Source of the DNA: UBA8828 sp046315175
Lineage (GTDB): Bacteria; Verrucomicrobiota; Verrucomicrobiia; Opitutales; UBA953
NCBI GenBank assembly: GCA_046315175.1
Contig: JBKDBK010000122.1
Location: 32,894-96,893 of the forward strand
Reading direction: 5' to 3'
DNA length: 64,000 bases
A model generated the notes under the pieces. The model did not search any database and was not told the DNA's origin. It saw nothing but the letters and a program-made list of their open reading frames with translations. The position numbers were made by a program, and so were the translations under genes. Shown in pieces: positions 47,556-56,365 of this stretch (the stretch's first letter is position 1; the number at the start of each line of letters is the position of its first letter).

Positions 47556-50486
47556 ATGGCAACCACCAGCCGCCCCCTGCCCCGACTGTCCGAGGAGGAG
47601 CTCATTGAGCTCGCCGGAGGCGTGACGGTGCGCAGCGCCAAGGAACTCGTCCTCAAGGGGGCGGTGAAGCGGGCGGCCTGGAAGCACCCCTTGGTCACGG
47701 CCGAGGTCAACGACGGCCAGCAGGGAACCCGGGAGGTCGAGCTCGACCTCCAGTCGACCACCTTCTTCCGCAACAGCTGCGGATGCGAGGTCGCGCGCCG
47801 CCGCAAGCTCTGCATCCACGCCGTCGCCGCCTACCTCCAGAACGCCATCCAGGAGGGGCTCATGCCCAAGCCCTCGACCGCCGCCGACGCCAGGCCGCAG
47901 CCCAAGGCGAGCCCCGCCGCCGCGACCGCCGACGCCAAGGCTCCCCTGGCCGCCGACAGCGGCGCGGGGCCCCGGCTCAAGTCCCTCGTCCTTTCCTCGG
48001 CCAAGGGCACGCCGATCGAGGTCCGCTTCCTCATCCCGCCCAACCTCGCCGCGGCCGCGCCCCGCGACCAGATCATCGCCCGCCTCGAGCTGCGGGTCGA
48101 CGACCGCCCCGTCGCGCCCGAGAACCTCGACCGCGGCAAGGCTTGGAACCTCGACACCCCGACCACGATCTTCCTCGCGATTGTCGAGAACCTCTGCGGC
48201 GGGAAGCTCCAAGGGATCCTCCCCCTGACCCGCCGCCACCTGCGCCAACTCCTGTCCGTGGGCAGGGACCTGCCCATCTTCCGCATGGCCAACGCGCCGG
48301 ACGCCCCGCTGGCCTGGTCGGGCGACGCGCTGGAGCGCGTCTCCGAGCACCTCGAGGGCGAGGCCCCGGCGCCCGTCGCGGCCGGCGCCCAGGGCGGCGA
48401 GGACGACGAGGACGACGACGACGGGCCCGGGCGGCCCTCCGAGGACCGGGGCGACGAGGGCCGGCCGTGGATCGACGGCTCCGTGAAATGGCTCTGCGTC
48501 CGCCTGCCCCAGCAGGCCACCGGGCCGACGGCCGAGCTGCGCGAGCTCCTCCAGCGCAGCGGCTTCATGCTCGACACCGTCTCGCGCGAGTGGCGCCTGC
48601 GCGGCACGCTGAGCGTCCTGAACTTCTTCTCCCGCAACTGGAAGGTCCTGCGCGACCAGCAGAACGCCTACTTCACCCACAACCTCGCGCACTCGCTCCG
48701 CAACGTGGCGTTCGCTCGGGCCAAGTGCGACGCGCGCGAGGAGGGCGACGGCTTCCGCTTCGCCATCGGCATCGACCCGGAGGGCGCCTCGCCCAAGGTC
48801 GTGGCGGAGGCGGTCTCGGGCGGCCGGATGTTCTTCTACACCCCCCGCGGCCCGCGGCTGATCTCGCCCGAGCTGCTCGACTCCATCAAGCGCGCCCAGG
48901 GTCGCATCCTCGGCGACGCCCGGCATGCCAGCCGCAAGGAGGTCGACCTCGAGATGGACCTCAAGGTCGGCTACGCCGAGCTGGCCAGCGCCGACGCCAT
49001 CGCCGAGGAGATCCAGGCCGCCTTCGCCCCGCCCGAGACCTGGACCAAGCGCTCCTCGGCCATCCGCAACCTGTCCAAGCTCCGGCCCGCGCCGATCGAG
49101 CCGGAGCTCGACGGCAAGCTGCGCGACTACCAGCGGCTCGGCGTCGCCTGGCTCTGGCACCTGCACCGCAACAGCCTCGGCGGACTCCTCGCCGACGAGA
49201 TGGGCCTCGGCAAGACCGTCCAGGCCCTCGCCTTCCTCCAGGCCGTCCGGCGCGAGCTGCCCGACGACGGGCCCTGCCTCGTCGTCTGCCCCGCCTCGCT
49301 CGTCGAGAACTGGCGCCGCGAGGCGCGCCGCTTCACCCCCGGCCTCCGCACCCTCGCCCACCACGGCCAGAACCGCCGCAGCGAGCCCGAGGCGGTCAAG
49401 GCCCACGACCTGGTCGTGACCTCCTACGGCACCCTGGCGAGGGACATCGGGGCGCTCGGCTCCATCCCCTGGGGCGTCGTCATCTGCGACGAGGGCCAGA
49501 ACATCAAGAACCCCCGGGCCCAGGCCGCCAAGGCGGTCAAGCAGCTCCGCGCCAAGGGGCGCTTCATCCTCACCGGCACGCCGGTCGAGAACTCCCTCGA
49601 GGACCTCCGCTCCCTCTTCGGCTTCCTCATGCCCGGCTACCTGCCCAAGCCCGAGGACCGCGGCGCGGAGGAGGCCAAGTGGCACGACGAGCGCCTGCTC
49701 GCCATGGCCGCCCCCTACATCCTGCGCCGCTCCAAGGCCGTGGTGGCCAAGGAGCTCCCGGAGAAGATCGAGCAGGTCCTCTACTGCGACTTCGAGGACC
49801 GGCAGGACGAGCTCTACCGCGAGGTGCAGGAAAGCACCCGCAAGGCCATCTTCGAGATGGAGATGGGCGGGGCCAGCGAGGCCAGCATCCGCATGGCCGC
49901 CTTCAACCAGCTGCTCCGGCTCCGGCAGGTCTGCGCCGACCCGCGGATCCTCCAGCCCAAGATGGAGGAGGCCGACTCGGCCAAGCTCCAGGCCTTCCTC
50001 GAGCTGCTCGAGGAGTCGCGCGACGCCGGCCACCGCATGCTGGTCTTCTCGACCTTCGTCTCGGCCCTCACCCTCATCCGCAAGGCGCTCGAGGACCGCG
50101 GCGTCCGCTACGCCTACCTCGACGGGTCGACCCGCGACCGCCAGGGTGTCTGCGACACCTTCAACGGCGACGCCGGCATCCCCGTCCTCCTGATGTCGCT
50201 CAAGGCGGGCGGGACGGGCCTCAACCTCACCGGGGCCGACACGGTCGTCCATTACGACCCCTGGTGGAACCCCGCGGCCGAGGCCCAGGCCACCGACCGC
50301 GCCCACCGTATCGGCCAGACCCGCAAGGTGACCAGCATCAAGCTCATCGCCTCCGGCACCATCGAGGAGCGCGTGATGGAGCTCCAGCGCTCGAAGTCCG
50401 AGATGCTGCGCAAGCTCCTCAGCGAGTCCGACGCCGCCTCGGCCAAGATCTCGCTCGCCGAGCTCAAGGCCCTCCTCGAGGACTGA
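47556..50486 (+). CDS. SNF2-family helicase with SWIM zinc finger
   Basis: This 976-residue protein starts with a SWIM domain (Cys75-x-Cys77, Cys86-x-His88). An Ala/Pro-rich linker, a middle domain with an acidic stretch (near 280-295) and a SNF2 ATPase follow. Helicase motifs are DEMGLGKT (547-554), DEGQNIKN, LTGTPVENSLEDL, LMSLKAGGTGLNLTGAD and DRAHRIGQTRK. Such proteins remodel nucleic acid-protein complexes. I prefer the ATG at 47556, before the conserved region. An ATG at 47472 is in frame and would overlap the end of dapF. tatC follows after 3 bases. Confidence 0.9.
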   Translation: MATTSRPLPRLSEEELIELAGGVTVRSAKELVLKGAVKRAAWKHPLVTAEVNDGQQGTREVELDLQSTTFFRNSCGCEVARRRKLCIHAVAAYLQNAIQEGLMPKPSTAADARPQPKASPAAATADAKAPLAADSGAGPRLKSLVLSSAKGTPIEVRFLIPPNLAAAAPRDQIIARLELRVDDRPVAPENLDRGKAWNLDTPTTIFLAIVENLCGGKLQGILPLTRRHLRQLLSVGRDLPIFRMANAPDAPLAWSGDALERVSEHLEGEAPAPVAAGAQGGEDDEDDDDGPGRPSEDRGDEGRPWIDGSVKWLCVRLPQQATGPTAELRELLQRSGFMLDTVSREWRLRGTLSVLNFFSRNWKVLRDQQNAYFTHNLAHSLRNVAFARAKCDAREEGDGFRFAIGIDPEGASPKVVAEAVSGGRMFFYTPRGPRLISPELLDSIKRAQGRILGDARHASRKEVDLEMDLKVGYAELASADAIAEEIQAAFAPPETWTKRSSAIRNLSKLRPAPIEPELDGKLRDYQRLGVAWLWHLHRNSLGGLLADEMGLGKTVQALAFLQAVRRELPDDGPCLVVCPASLVENWRREARRFTPGLRTLAHHGQNRRSEPEAVKAHDLVVTSYGTLARDIGALGSIPWGVVICDEGQNIKNPRAQAAKAVKQLRAKGRFILTGTPVENSLEDLRSLFGFLMPGYLPKPEDRGAEEAKWHDERLLAMAAPYILRRSKAVVAKELPEKIEQVLYCDFEDRQDELYREVQESTRKAIFEMEMGGASEASIRMAAFNQLLRLRQVCADPRILQPKMEEADSAKLQAFLELLEESRDAGHRMLVFSTFVSALTLIRKALEDRGVRYAYLDGSTRDRQGVCDTFNGDAGIPVLLMSLKAGGTGLNLTGADTVVHYDPWWNPAAEAQATDRAHRIGQTRKVTSIKLIASGTIEERVMELQRSKSEMLRKLLSESDAASAKISLAELKALLED

Positions 50487-50489
50487 CCC

Positions 50490-51431
50490 ATGCTCGCCGA
50501 CCTCCTCCGCCGCAAGCGCCCCCGCTCCGAGATGACCTTCCTCGAGCACATCGAGGACCTGCGCGTCTCGGTCATGCGCGTGGCCGTCGTCTTCGCCCTC
50601 GGCTTCTTCGCCGCCCTCGTCTTCTACCGGGAGATGCCCGAGTTCCTGCGCCTCCCGCTCGAGTGGGCCAAGGCCAAGAGCCCGGGGATGGCCACCTTCG
50701 GGGAGCTCCGCGAGTTCACCTTCATGGGCGTCTGGTCCGTCCTGATGTACACCGCCGCCTCGGTGGGCATCGCGCTCGCCTCGCCCGTCCTGATCTACGA
50801 GGTGGCGCGCTTCATCGGGCCGGCCCTGACCGACCGGGAGAAGCGCGGCCTGATCCCGTTCTGCCTCGGGGCCCTCGTGCTCTTCGCCTGCGGCGCCGTG
50901 CTGGCCTTCACCTTCCTCACCCCGATGTCGATCATCGTGTGGCACGACTTCGCCACCGGCATGGGCCTGCAGACCGACTGGCAGGCCTCCGACTACTACG
51001 GGTTCGTGGTCATGATGTCGCTGCTGACCGGCGTGGCCCTCCAGTTCCCCCTCGCGCTGATCATCCTGATGTGGCTCGAGCTCGTCCGGCCGCGCACCCT
51101 GCTCCGGTCCTGGCGCGGCATGCTCTTCGGCATCGTCGTCCTGGCCGCGGTGGTGACGCCGATCGGCGACCCCTTCACGCTGGGCGTCCTCTCCGGCCTG
51201 CTGTTCGTCCTCTACCTCGCCGCGGTGGGCGTCGGCGGCGCGCTCGTCCGGCGCAAGCGGCTGGCGCGGGGCGACACGGCCGACCCCGAGGAGGAGGAGC
51301 GCCGCGAGGCCAAGGCAAGGCGGGAGACCGACGACGCGGACGACGACGACCTGGGCGACAGCCCCGACCGCTCGCCCGGCGACGACCCGGCCCCCGAGCA
51401 GCCCGGGCGCGACCTCAGGCCCCTCGACTGA
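50490..51431 (+). CDS. tatC: Sec-independent protein translocase subunit TatC
   Basis: The 313-residue protein has six membrane helices and the TatC signature: MTFLEHIEDLRVSVMR at the N-terminus, FIGPALTDREKRG and DYYGFVVMMSLLTGVALQFPL. It is the receptor that binds twin-arginine signal peptides. The C-terminal 60 residues are a charged, acidic tail beyond the usual length. It is probably co-transcribed with the helicase gene. tatA/tatB are not in the window. The phosphoesterase at 30360 is a likely substrate. Confidence 0.94.
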   Translation: MLADLLRRKRPRSEMTFLEHIEDLRVSVMRVAVVFALGFFAALVFYREMPEFLRLPLEWAKAKSPGMATFGELREFTFMGVWSVLMYTAASVGIALASPVLIYEVARFIGPALTDREKRGLIPFCLGALVLFACGAVLAFTFLTPMSIIVWHDFATGMGLQTDWQASDYYGFVVMMSLLTGVALQFPLALIILMWLELVRPRTLLRSWRGMLFGIVVLAAVVTPIGDPFTLGVLSGLLFVLYLAAVGVGGALVRRKRLARGDTADPEEEERREAKARRETDDADDDDLGDSPDRSPGDDPAPEQPGRDLRPLD

Positions 51432-51434
51432 CGG

Positions 51435-52388
51435 CTAGGGGCGGAACGTGACCTCGAGCCCCACCTCGCGCCTGCCCCGGTCGCATCCGCCGGGACACGG
51501 ATCCCTCGCGTCCTGGATCTTGCCCGGGATCTTTCTCCGAAGGTAGCCCACGCCGCCGCAGGAGCGGCAATCCCGCTCCTGGACCACCACCGCCCGGAGC
51601 GGCTTGCCCGCCGACACCGCCTCCTGGAAGGCTTGCCGATTCCGCTCATCATCCTCCAAGGGCGCGGTCTCGACGAATGCCTGCCGGCGGACGCGGACGC
51701 GCCGCCCCTCGGCCGGAGGGATGGCGGCGACGAAGCTGGCCTCGACCAGGCCGATGCGAAGGGCCGCAACCTCCCGCCGCTCGCCCGGGCGCCCCGTGGC
51801 GTCGAGCACCACGACCACCTGCCCGGAGTTCGGACCCTGCCGGCACCAGGTGAGCGCGCCGGGGTTGGTCCAGGCGGCGTCGGCCAGCCAGCGACCCTCG
51901 CCCAGGTCCTGCCGCAAGGTGAGGGAGAGCGGGAGGGGCGCGCCGGGCAGGCGCTCGAAGGCGCCATCGACCCGCGCGTGCTGCTCGCGGAAGGCCTTCC
52001 ATGCCTGGCGGAAGAGCGCCGAGGTCTCGGGCGACAGCGGCTTGTCGATGCGCGACAGGCGGAAGTCCATCCGGGTCTCGACCGGGAGGTCCTTCTCCGC
52101 CACGGCCAGCTCGATTGGGCGAATCCGAACCCGCCCGTCCTCCGCCGGCTCCTCCTTCTCCTTCCACGACTCCGACTCCCCGCCCGACTCCCTGGGCTTG
52201 GCCGGGGAGAAGGGGTCGTCCGGCTCCTCCCGCGCGGGCCTGCCCTTCCCCTCCTCCGCCTGGGCGCCGGATTCGCCGCGCGAAGGCTCCTCGACAACGC
52301 GCAGCCGCCGGCCAAAAAGCCCGCCTCCGGCCCAGGCTTCGGCGCAGACCAATCCCGCGAGACAGGCGACCAGCAGGTGACGGGTCAT
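51435..52388 (-). CDS. Exported protein with a C-terminal zinc-ribbon-like motif
   Basis: I do not recognise a family. The 317-residue product has a signal peptide (MTRHLLVACLAGLVCAEAWA). A charged low-complexity stretch (about 40-95) and a mixed domain follow. The last 45 residues hold CRSCGGVGYLRR and CPGGCDRG, a DnaJ-like CxxCxGxG pair that would bind zinc or form disulfides. DnaJ-type cysteines are unusual in an exported protein. It is convergent with tatC with a 3-base gap. I chose the ATG at 52388 as the start of the signal peptide. Confidence 0.75.
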   Translation of the reverse strand: MTRHLLVACLAGLVCAEAWAGGGLFGRRLRVVEEPSRGESGAQAEEGKGRPAREEPDDPFSPAKPRESGGESESWKEKEEPAEDGRVRIRPIELAVAEKDLPVETRMDFRLSRIDKPLSPETSALFRQAWKAFREQHARVDGAFERLPGAPLPLSLTLRQDLGEGRWLADAAWTNPGALTWCRQGPNSGQVVVVLDATGRPGERREVAALRIGLVEASFVAAIPPAEGRRVRVRRQAFVETAPLEDDERNRQAFQEAVSAGKPLRAVVVQERDCRSCGGVGYLRRKIPGKIQDARDPCPGGCDRGRREVGLEVTFRP

Positions 52389-52475
52389 GACCTTGAGGAT
52401 GGCGAAAATCCGCCGCAGGGGAAGCCTTGTGTCTCGCGGCTTGCGCGCGACCTCGGTCGGGACAACCTTTGCCCC

Positions 52476-53444
52476 ATGGCCCGCGCCCCGGAGTTCCCCG
52501 AGCTGGCGCCGCATCGCGCGGCGCTGCGGGCGTTCATGGACCGTCAGGTCGAGGCCTTCGAGCCCGAGGTGCGCCCGATGGTCCGCGAGGCGCTCGCCCA
52601 TCCCGGAAAGCTCCTGCGCCCCACCCTGCTCTTCGCCACCGCCCACGACGGCGCCCCGCCCTCCCCCGAGGTTGTCCGCGGCGCAGCCGTGGTCGAGCTG
52701 GTCCACCTCGCCACGCTGGTCCATGACGACGTCCTCGACGGGGCGGACACCCGCCACGGCTCCGACACGCCCAATCGCACCCACGGCGCCCACGCGGCCA
52801 TCCTCTTCGGCGACGCCCTCTTCGCCCACGCCCTCGTGCTGGCCGCGGAGCTTCCCTCGCCCGTGCTCTGCCGCCTCGTGGCCACCGGCGCGCGCGAGGT
52901 CTGCTCCGGCGAGGTCTGCCAAACCTTCTCCCGCGGCAAGGCCGACCTCAGCCTCGAGGACTACCGGCGTCACATCCGGCTCAAGACCGCCGAGCTCTTC
53001 GCCGCCTCCTGCCGCGCCGGCGCCCACCTCTCCGGCCGGCCCGCGGGCGACCCGGTCCACGCCGCCGCCGCCGAGTTCGGGCTGCGCCTGGGCATCGCCT
53101 ACCAGATCTACGACGACCTGGCCGACATCCTCCTGACCAGCGACCGGGCCGGCAAGACGCTCGGCACCGACGTCGCCTCGGGCAAGCTCACCCTGCCCCT
53201 CCTGCTCGAGCGCGACGCCGTCGGCGCTTCCGCGGTGGAGCGCGCGCTCGGGGGCGAGGATCTCCGCGCCGTGGTCGCTCCCGCCCGCTGGGCGGCCAGC
53301 TTCGGCGCGCTCGACGCCGAGATCGCCGCCGCCGAGGCCGCCCTCGCCCCGCTCGGCGCCGCCCCCGGAGCCCAGCTGCTCCTCCGCCTCACCGCCTACC
53401 TCAGGGCCGCCGCCGCCGAGATCCGCCGGCTCTCCCCGCCATGA
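52476..53444 (+). CDS. Polyprenyl diphosphate synthase (trans type)
   Basis: The 322-residue all-helical enzyme condenses isopentenyl diphosphate with allylic diphosphates to make a long prenyl chain, probably for quinones. The first Asp-rich motif is DDVLD (84-88) with LVHLATLVH before it. The second is DDLAD (213-217) in YQIYDDLADI. HPGKLLRPTLLF and GDALFAHALVLA match the family. Chain length cannot be read off safely. The stop codon overlaps the start of a tiny membrane protein gene. Confidence 0.92.
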   Translation: MARAPEFPELAPHRAALRAFMDRQVEAFEPEVRPMVREALAHPGKLLRPTLLFATAHDGAPPSPEVVRGAAVVELVHLATLVHDDVLDGADTRHGSDTPNRTHGAHAAILFGDALFAHALVLAAELPSPVLCRLVATGAREVCSGEVCQTFSRGKADLSLEDYRRHIRLKTAELFAASCRAGAHLSGRPAGDPVHAAAAEFGLRLGIAYQIYDDLADILLTSDRAGKTLGTDVASGKLTLPLLLERDAVGASAVERALGGEDLRAVVAPARWAASFGALDAEIAAAEAALAPLGAAPGAQLLLRLTAYLRAAAAEIRRLSPP

Positions 53445-53572
53445 GCCTCGGCGCCACGACGCGTGGCGAGCGAACCGCCCTCGCCTGGCTCCTGCTCGCG
53501 CTCGCGCTCGGCGCCGCCATCGGCCTCGCCTGGCGCGCCGACTGCGTCAGATCCCCAGGCGTGTCGGGTTGA
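53441..53572 (+). CDS. Small single-helix membrane protein (43 residues)
   Basis: The ATG overlaps the prenyltransferase stop codon (ATGA). The 43-residue frame holds one clear membrane helix (TALAWLLLALALGAAIGLAW) flanked by basic residues. The last 26 bases overlap the 3' end of the convergent DUF192 gene. It is too short for a family assignment. The coupling and the helix are the only support. Confidence 0.42.
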   Translation: MSLGATTRGERTALAWLLLALALGAAIGLAWRADCVRSPGVSG

Positions 53573-54047
53573 ACCCACGCGCCCGGAGCGCGTTGACCAC
53601 GCTGTAGAGGTCGAGCTTCGCTCCCGGACGGATGCCCGCCTCGGCGAACCAGCCGCGGCGCATCTCCAGGGCGAACTTGACCTTGTCCGACTCGGAGACC
53701 GTCGCCTCGGTGTCCAGGGCCCGCATCTGGCTGATCTGCAGGATGCGCCCCTCGCGGTCGAGGAAGGCGATGTCGAGGTCGGACGGCGTGTCCTTCATCC
53801 AAAAACGACCGCGGGCCGGCAAGGGGTAGACGAAGAGCATGCCCCGGTCCTCCTGCGGGCTCACGCCGGTGAATCCCTGCGTGCGCTCGGTCTCCGTCAC
53901 CGCCAGCTGCGCCAGCAGGACCTTGCCGTCGAGCCTCAGCTCATGGACGCTCGCAAACGGCAGGCCGCCCGACGCCGCCTCGACGACCGGAGTCGCCGGC
54001 TTGCAGGCCGCCAAGGCCAGGCAGGCTAGGATTGCCAGGAACCTCAT
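53547..54047 (-). CDS. DUF192 family lipoprotein
   Basis: This 166-residue protein starts MRFLAILACLALAAC, with a lipobox at Cys15, so it should be lipid-anchored. The DUF192 core is clear: ERTQGFTGVSPQEDRGMLFV, RGRFWMKDTPSDLDIAFLD and EGRILQI, followed by VKFALEMRRGWFAEAGI. The biochemical function of the family is not established. I chose the ATG at 54047, which gives the signal peptide and has a promoter-like TTGTTT/TAGCAT pair just before it. Confidence 0.88.
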   Translation of the reverse strand: MRFLAILACLALAACKPATPVVEAASGGLPFASVHELRLDGKVLLAQLAVTETERTQGFTGVSPQEDRGMLFVYPLPARGRFWMKDTPSDLDIAFLDREGRILQISQMRALDTEATVSESDKVKFALEMRRGWFAEAGIRPGAKLDLYSVVNALRARGFNPTRLGI

Positions 54048-54054
54048 GGCCGAG

Positions 54055-54082
54055 ATGCTAGCCGACGCCCCTGGGCAAACAA
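54055..54082 (-). promoter_or_regulatory. Putative promoter of the DUF192 gene
   Basis: Read on the minus strand, TTGTTT, 16 bases and TAGCAT end 7 bases before the ATG, which would give a leaderless transcript. Confidence 0.45.
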
Positions 54083-54101
54083 GCCTAACCAACTGATTTT
54101 C

Positions 54102-54812
54102 ATGGATGCCGAGGCCCATTGGAGGGATGTCCGCACCGCGATTCATTACGCCCGGGCAGCCGTTTCCGTCGGCCTCTGGGAGTCCGAGCGACGGCTTTGC
54201 CGCGACCACCTCGAGCCGGGCGAGCCCCTGCTGGAGCTCGGCTGCGGCGGTGGGCGCATCGCGCTGGGACTCTGGCGCGAGGGCTGGTCGCAGGTGACGC
54301 CGACCGACCTCTCCCCCGCCATGGTCGAGCTGGCCGACGCCGTCTTTGCCGAGGCCGGCTGCCCGTTCCGCGCCGCCCTGGCGGACGCCCGCCGGCTACC
54401 CTACCCCGACGGCGCCTTCGCCGGCGCCCTCTTCGGCTTCAACGGCCTGATGTGCATCCGCGGCGCCGCCGCCCGACGCCAGGCCCTCGCCGAGATCCGG
54501 CGGGTCGTGCGACCGGGCAGCCGCCTGCTCCTCACCGCCCACGACCGCGAGCGCGGCGAGAACCGCCACCGGTGGGCGCGGGAAAGCGCGCCGCCCGAGG
54601 GCGAGCTCGGCGACCGCTGGCACGGGAGCGAGTCCGGCCCGGTCTTCCTCCACGCGGGCACCGAGGCGGAGACCCGCGCCGAGCTCGAGGCCGCGGGTTG
54701 GAAGGTCGTGCTCACCGCCATGCGCTCCGAGCTCGCCGAGGAATCCCCGGCGGTCCGGGAATTCTCGGACGACACCCGCTGGTTCGTGGCGGAGGCCCCG
54801 GCAGGCGCTTAG
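54102..54812 (+). CDS. SAM-dependent class I methyltransferase
   Basis: The 236-residue protein has the SAM-binding motif I LLELGCGGGRIAL (43-55), motif II TPTDLSPAMVELA and a post-motif LPYPDGAFAGALFGFNGL. This is the Methyltransf_11/25 fold. The substrate cannot be told; relatives act on small molecules, quinones or lipids. It is divergent from the DUF192 gene. Its stop codon overlaps that of the convergent BI-1-like gene by 4 bases. Confidence 0.87.
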   Translation: MDAEAHWRDVRTAIHYARAAVSVGLWESERRLCRDHLEPGEPLLELGCGGGRIALGLWREGWSQVTPTDLSPAMVELADAVFAEAGCPFRAALADARRLPYPDGAFAGALFGFNGLMCIRGAAARRQALAEIRRVVRPGSRLLLTAHDRERGENRHRWARESAPPEGELGDRWHGSESGPVFLHAGTEAETRAELEAAGWKVVLTAMRSELAEESPAVREFSDDTRWFVAEAPAGA

Positions 54813-55546
54813 CTGCGGCGCTGCAGGAAAAGCCGGATGACGTAGAACAGCAGCGTGACAAAGGCGGCGAAGAGGGCGAAGCCCGCCTCGAGGTGCTGCC
54901 CCGTGCCGAACTGCGTCCGAACCTGCCAGGTCTGGTAGAGGACCGCCGTGGCCATCAGCGCGATCATCGCCAGGGAGAACCAGGTGCCGAGGGAGGTGCC
55001 GGCGACGGCGGCGACGACAACGACGCCCAGCGCCGCGAAGCTGCCGACCACGATGACCGTGCGCAGGAAGGAGAAATCCGCCCTCGTCACGAAGGCCGCG
55101 ACCGTCAGGCCGAGCACCAGCGCCCCGGTCACGCCGCAGGCCGGAAGCAGGATCTCAGCCGGCCGACCCTCGGTCTTGGCCAGCACCATCCAGATGAGGG
55201 GGATGAAGATCGCCACCTGGAGAAGGATGTAGCCGAGGAAGCCGGCGAGCTTCGCCGGGCGGGAGGCGGAGGCGTAGACCGCCGACTGGGCCACCGAGGT
55301 GCCCAGCCAGAAGAGGCCGAGCACCACCAGCGTGGCCCAGCCCCCCAGCGAGTCGTAGAGCGAGACGACCGCCTTGGCGTAATGGAAGGCGAGCGGGGCG
55401 CCGCCCAGGGGCACGGTGAAGGAGGCGAAAAGGAGGAGCGCGAAGGCGGCGAAGGCGCCGGCGACCGTCAGGTAGGCGCGGCGGTAGAAGTCGGCGCGCT
55501 CGGAGGGGGCGGCCTGGTCGATGACGAACGGGTTGTCGGAGGACAT
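54809..55546 (-). CDS. BI-1/YccA-like integral membrane protein
   Basis: The 245-residue protein has seven predicted membrane helices. It starts with a short cytoplasmic part, ERADFYRRAYLTVAGAFAAF, typical of the Bax inhibitor-1 (UPF0005) family. Other matches are LLPACGVTGALVLGLTVAAF and TRADFSFL. Family members are pH-sensitive calcium leak channels or interact with the FtsH protease; the role here is not known. A TTGACC promoter-like pair lies just upstream. Confidence 0.85.
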   Translation of the reverse strand: MSSDNPFVIDQAAPSERADFYRRAYLTVAGAFAAFALLLFASFTVPLGGAPLAFHYAKAVVSLYDSLGGWATLVVLGLFWLGTSVAQSAVYASASRPAKLAGFLGYILLQVAIFIPLIWMVLAKTEGRPAEILLPACGVTGALVLGLTVAAFVTRADFSFLRTVIVVGSFAALGVVVVAAVAGTSLGTWFSLAMIALMATAVLYQTWQVRTQFGTGQHLEAGFALFAAFVTLLFYVIRLFLQRRS

Positions 55547-55552
55547 GACCCC

Positions 55553-55580
55553 AGCGTGCGACCCGGCGCCCCGGGGTCAA
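55553..55580 (-). promoter_or_regulatory. Putative promoter of the BI-1-like gene
   Basis: Read on the minus strand, TTGACC, 16 bases and CACGCT end 6 bases before the ATG. The -10 box is weak. Confidence 0.4.
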
Positions 55581-55669
55581 CGCGGGATGCGCGGCATCTG
55601 GGCAAAAGACCCCAGCGGGGCGACATTGCCAGCCCGCGGGCAAAGGCAAAATGGGAACCACCCCCGCGT

Positions 55670-56365
55670 ATGAGAAACCCCAACACCGCCCGCACCCCCC
55701 GCAACGCAACCCCCCGAGCCGAGCCCGGCGCCGCGCTCATCCTCGAGGACCACCGCACCCTCCGCGAGCTGCTCTGCGAGCTGTTCCGCGAGCGCCTCGG
55801 CCTCCGCACCCTCGAGGCGGGCGACGTGCCCGAGGCCCTCACCATCGCCCGTCGACACCATCCGCGCCTGGCGGTGGTCGACATCGGCCTCCCGGGCTCC
55901 AACGGCCTCGAGTTCCTCCGCCGCGCCCGCCGGGAGCTCCCGAACACCCGCCTGCTCGTCCTCTCCTCCATCCAGAACCTGCAGGTGGTCCGCGGCATCA
56001 TCCAGTCCGGCGCCCACGGCTATGTCGACAAGGGGTCCTCCCTCGCCTCCATCCGCCAGGCCGCGGCGGCCGTGCTGGCCGGCCGGACCTGGTTCGACGA
56101 CCGCTTCAACGCCCTGCTCCGCCAGGCCCTCGGTCAGCCCAGCCCCGACGCCCAGCTCGGGCTCCTGACGCCGCGCGAGCACGAGGTGCTGCTGCTCGTC
56201 GCCCAGAGCCACAGCAGCAAGGAGGTGTCGGTCAAGCTGGGCGTCAGCGTGAAGACCGCCGAGAACCACCGCACCAACCTCATGCGCAAGCTGGGCATCC
56301 ACGACACCGCGGCGCTCGTGCGCTTCGCCATCCGTCACGAGCTGGTCGACAGCGACCTCGTCTGA
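55670..56365 (+). CDS. Orphan response regulator, NarL/FixJ family
   Basis: The 231-residue protein has a receiver domain with acidic pair Glu26-Asp27, phosphoacceptor Asp71 (VVDIGLPG), Ser99/Ser100 and Lys121 (VDKGSS). A LuxR-type helix-turn-helix follows: LTPREHEVLLLVAQ and VSVKTAENHRTNLMRKLGI. It should bind DNA as a dimer when phosphorylated. No histidine kinase gene is in the window. I chose the ATG at 55670. The longer upstream frame reads through unrelated sequence. It is convergent with the rluA-like gene, stop codon to stop codon. Confidence 0.9.
   Translation: MRNPNTARTPRNATPRAEPGAALILEDHRTLRELLCELFRERLGLRTLEAGDVPEALTIARRHHPRLAVVDIGLPGSNGLEFLRRARRELPNTRLLVLSSIQNLQVVRGIIQSGAHGYVDKGSSLASIRQAAAAVLAGRTWFDDRFNALLRQALGQPSPDAQLGLLTPREHEVLLLVAQSHSSKEVSVKLGVSVKTAENHRTNLMRKLGIHDTAALVRFAIRHELVDSDLV

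Noticed and set aside
47409..50945. A 1178-residue open frame antisense to the helicase and tatC
   Set aside because: Low-complexity translation with no family features. The plus-strand genes are certain.
55626..55652. Promoter TTGCCA/CAAAAT before the response regulator
   Set aside because: The spacer is only 15 bases and both boxes are weak, so I left it out of the feature list.
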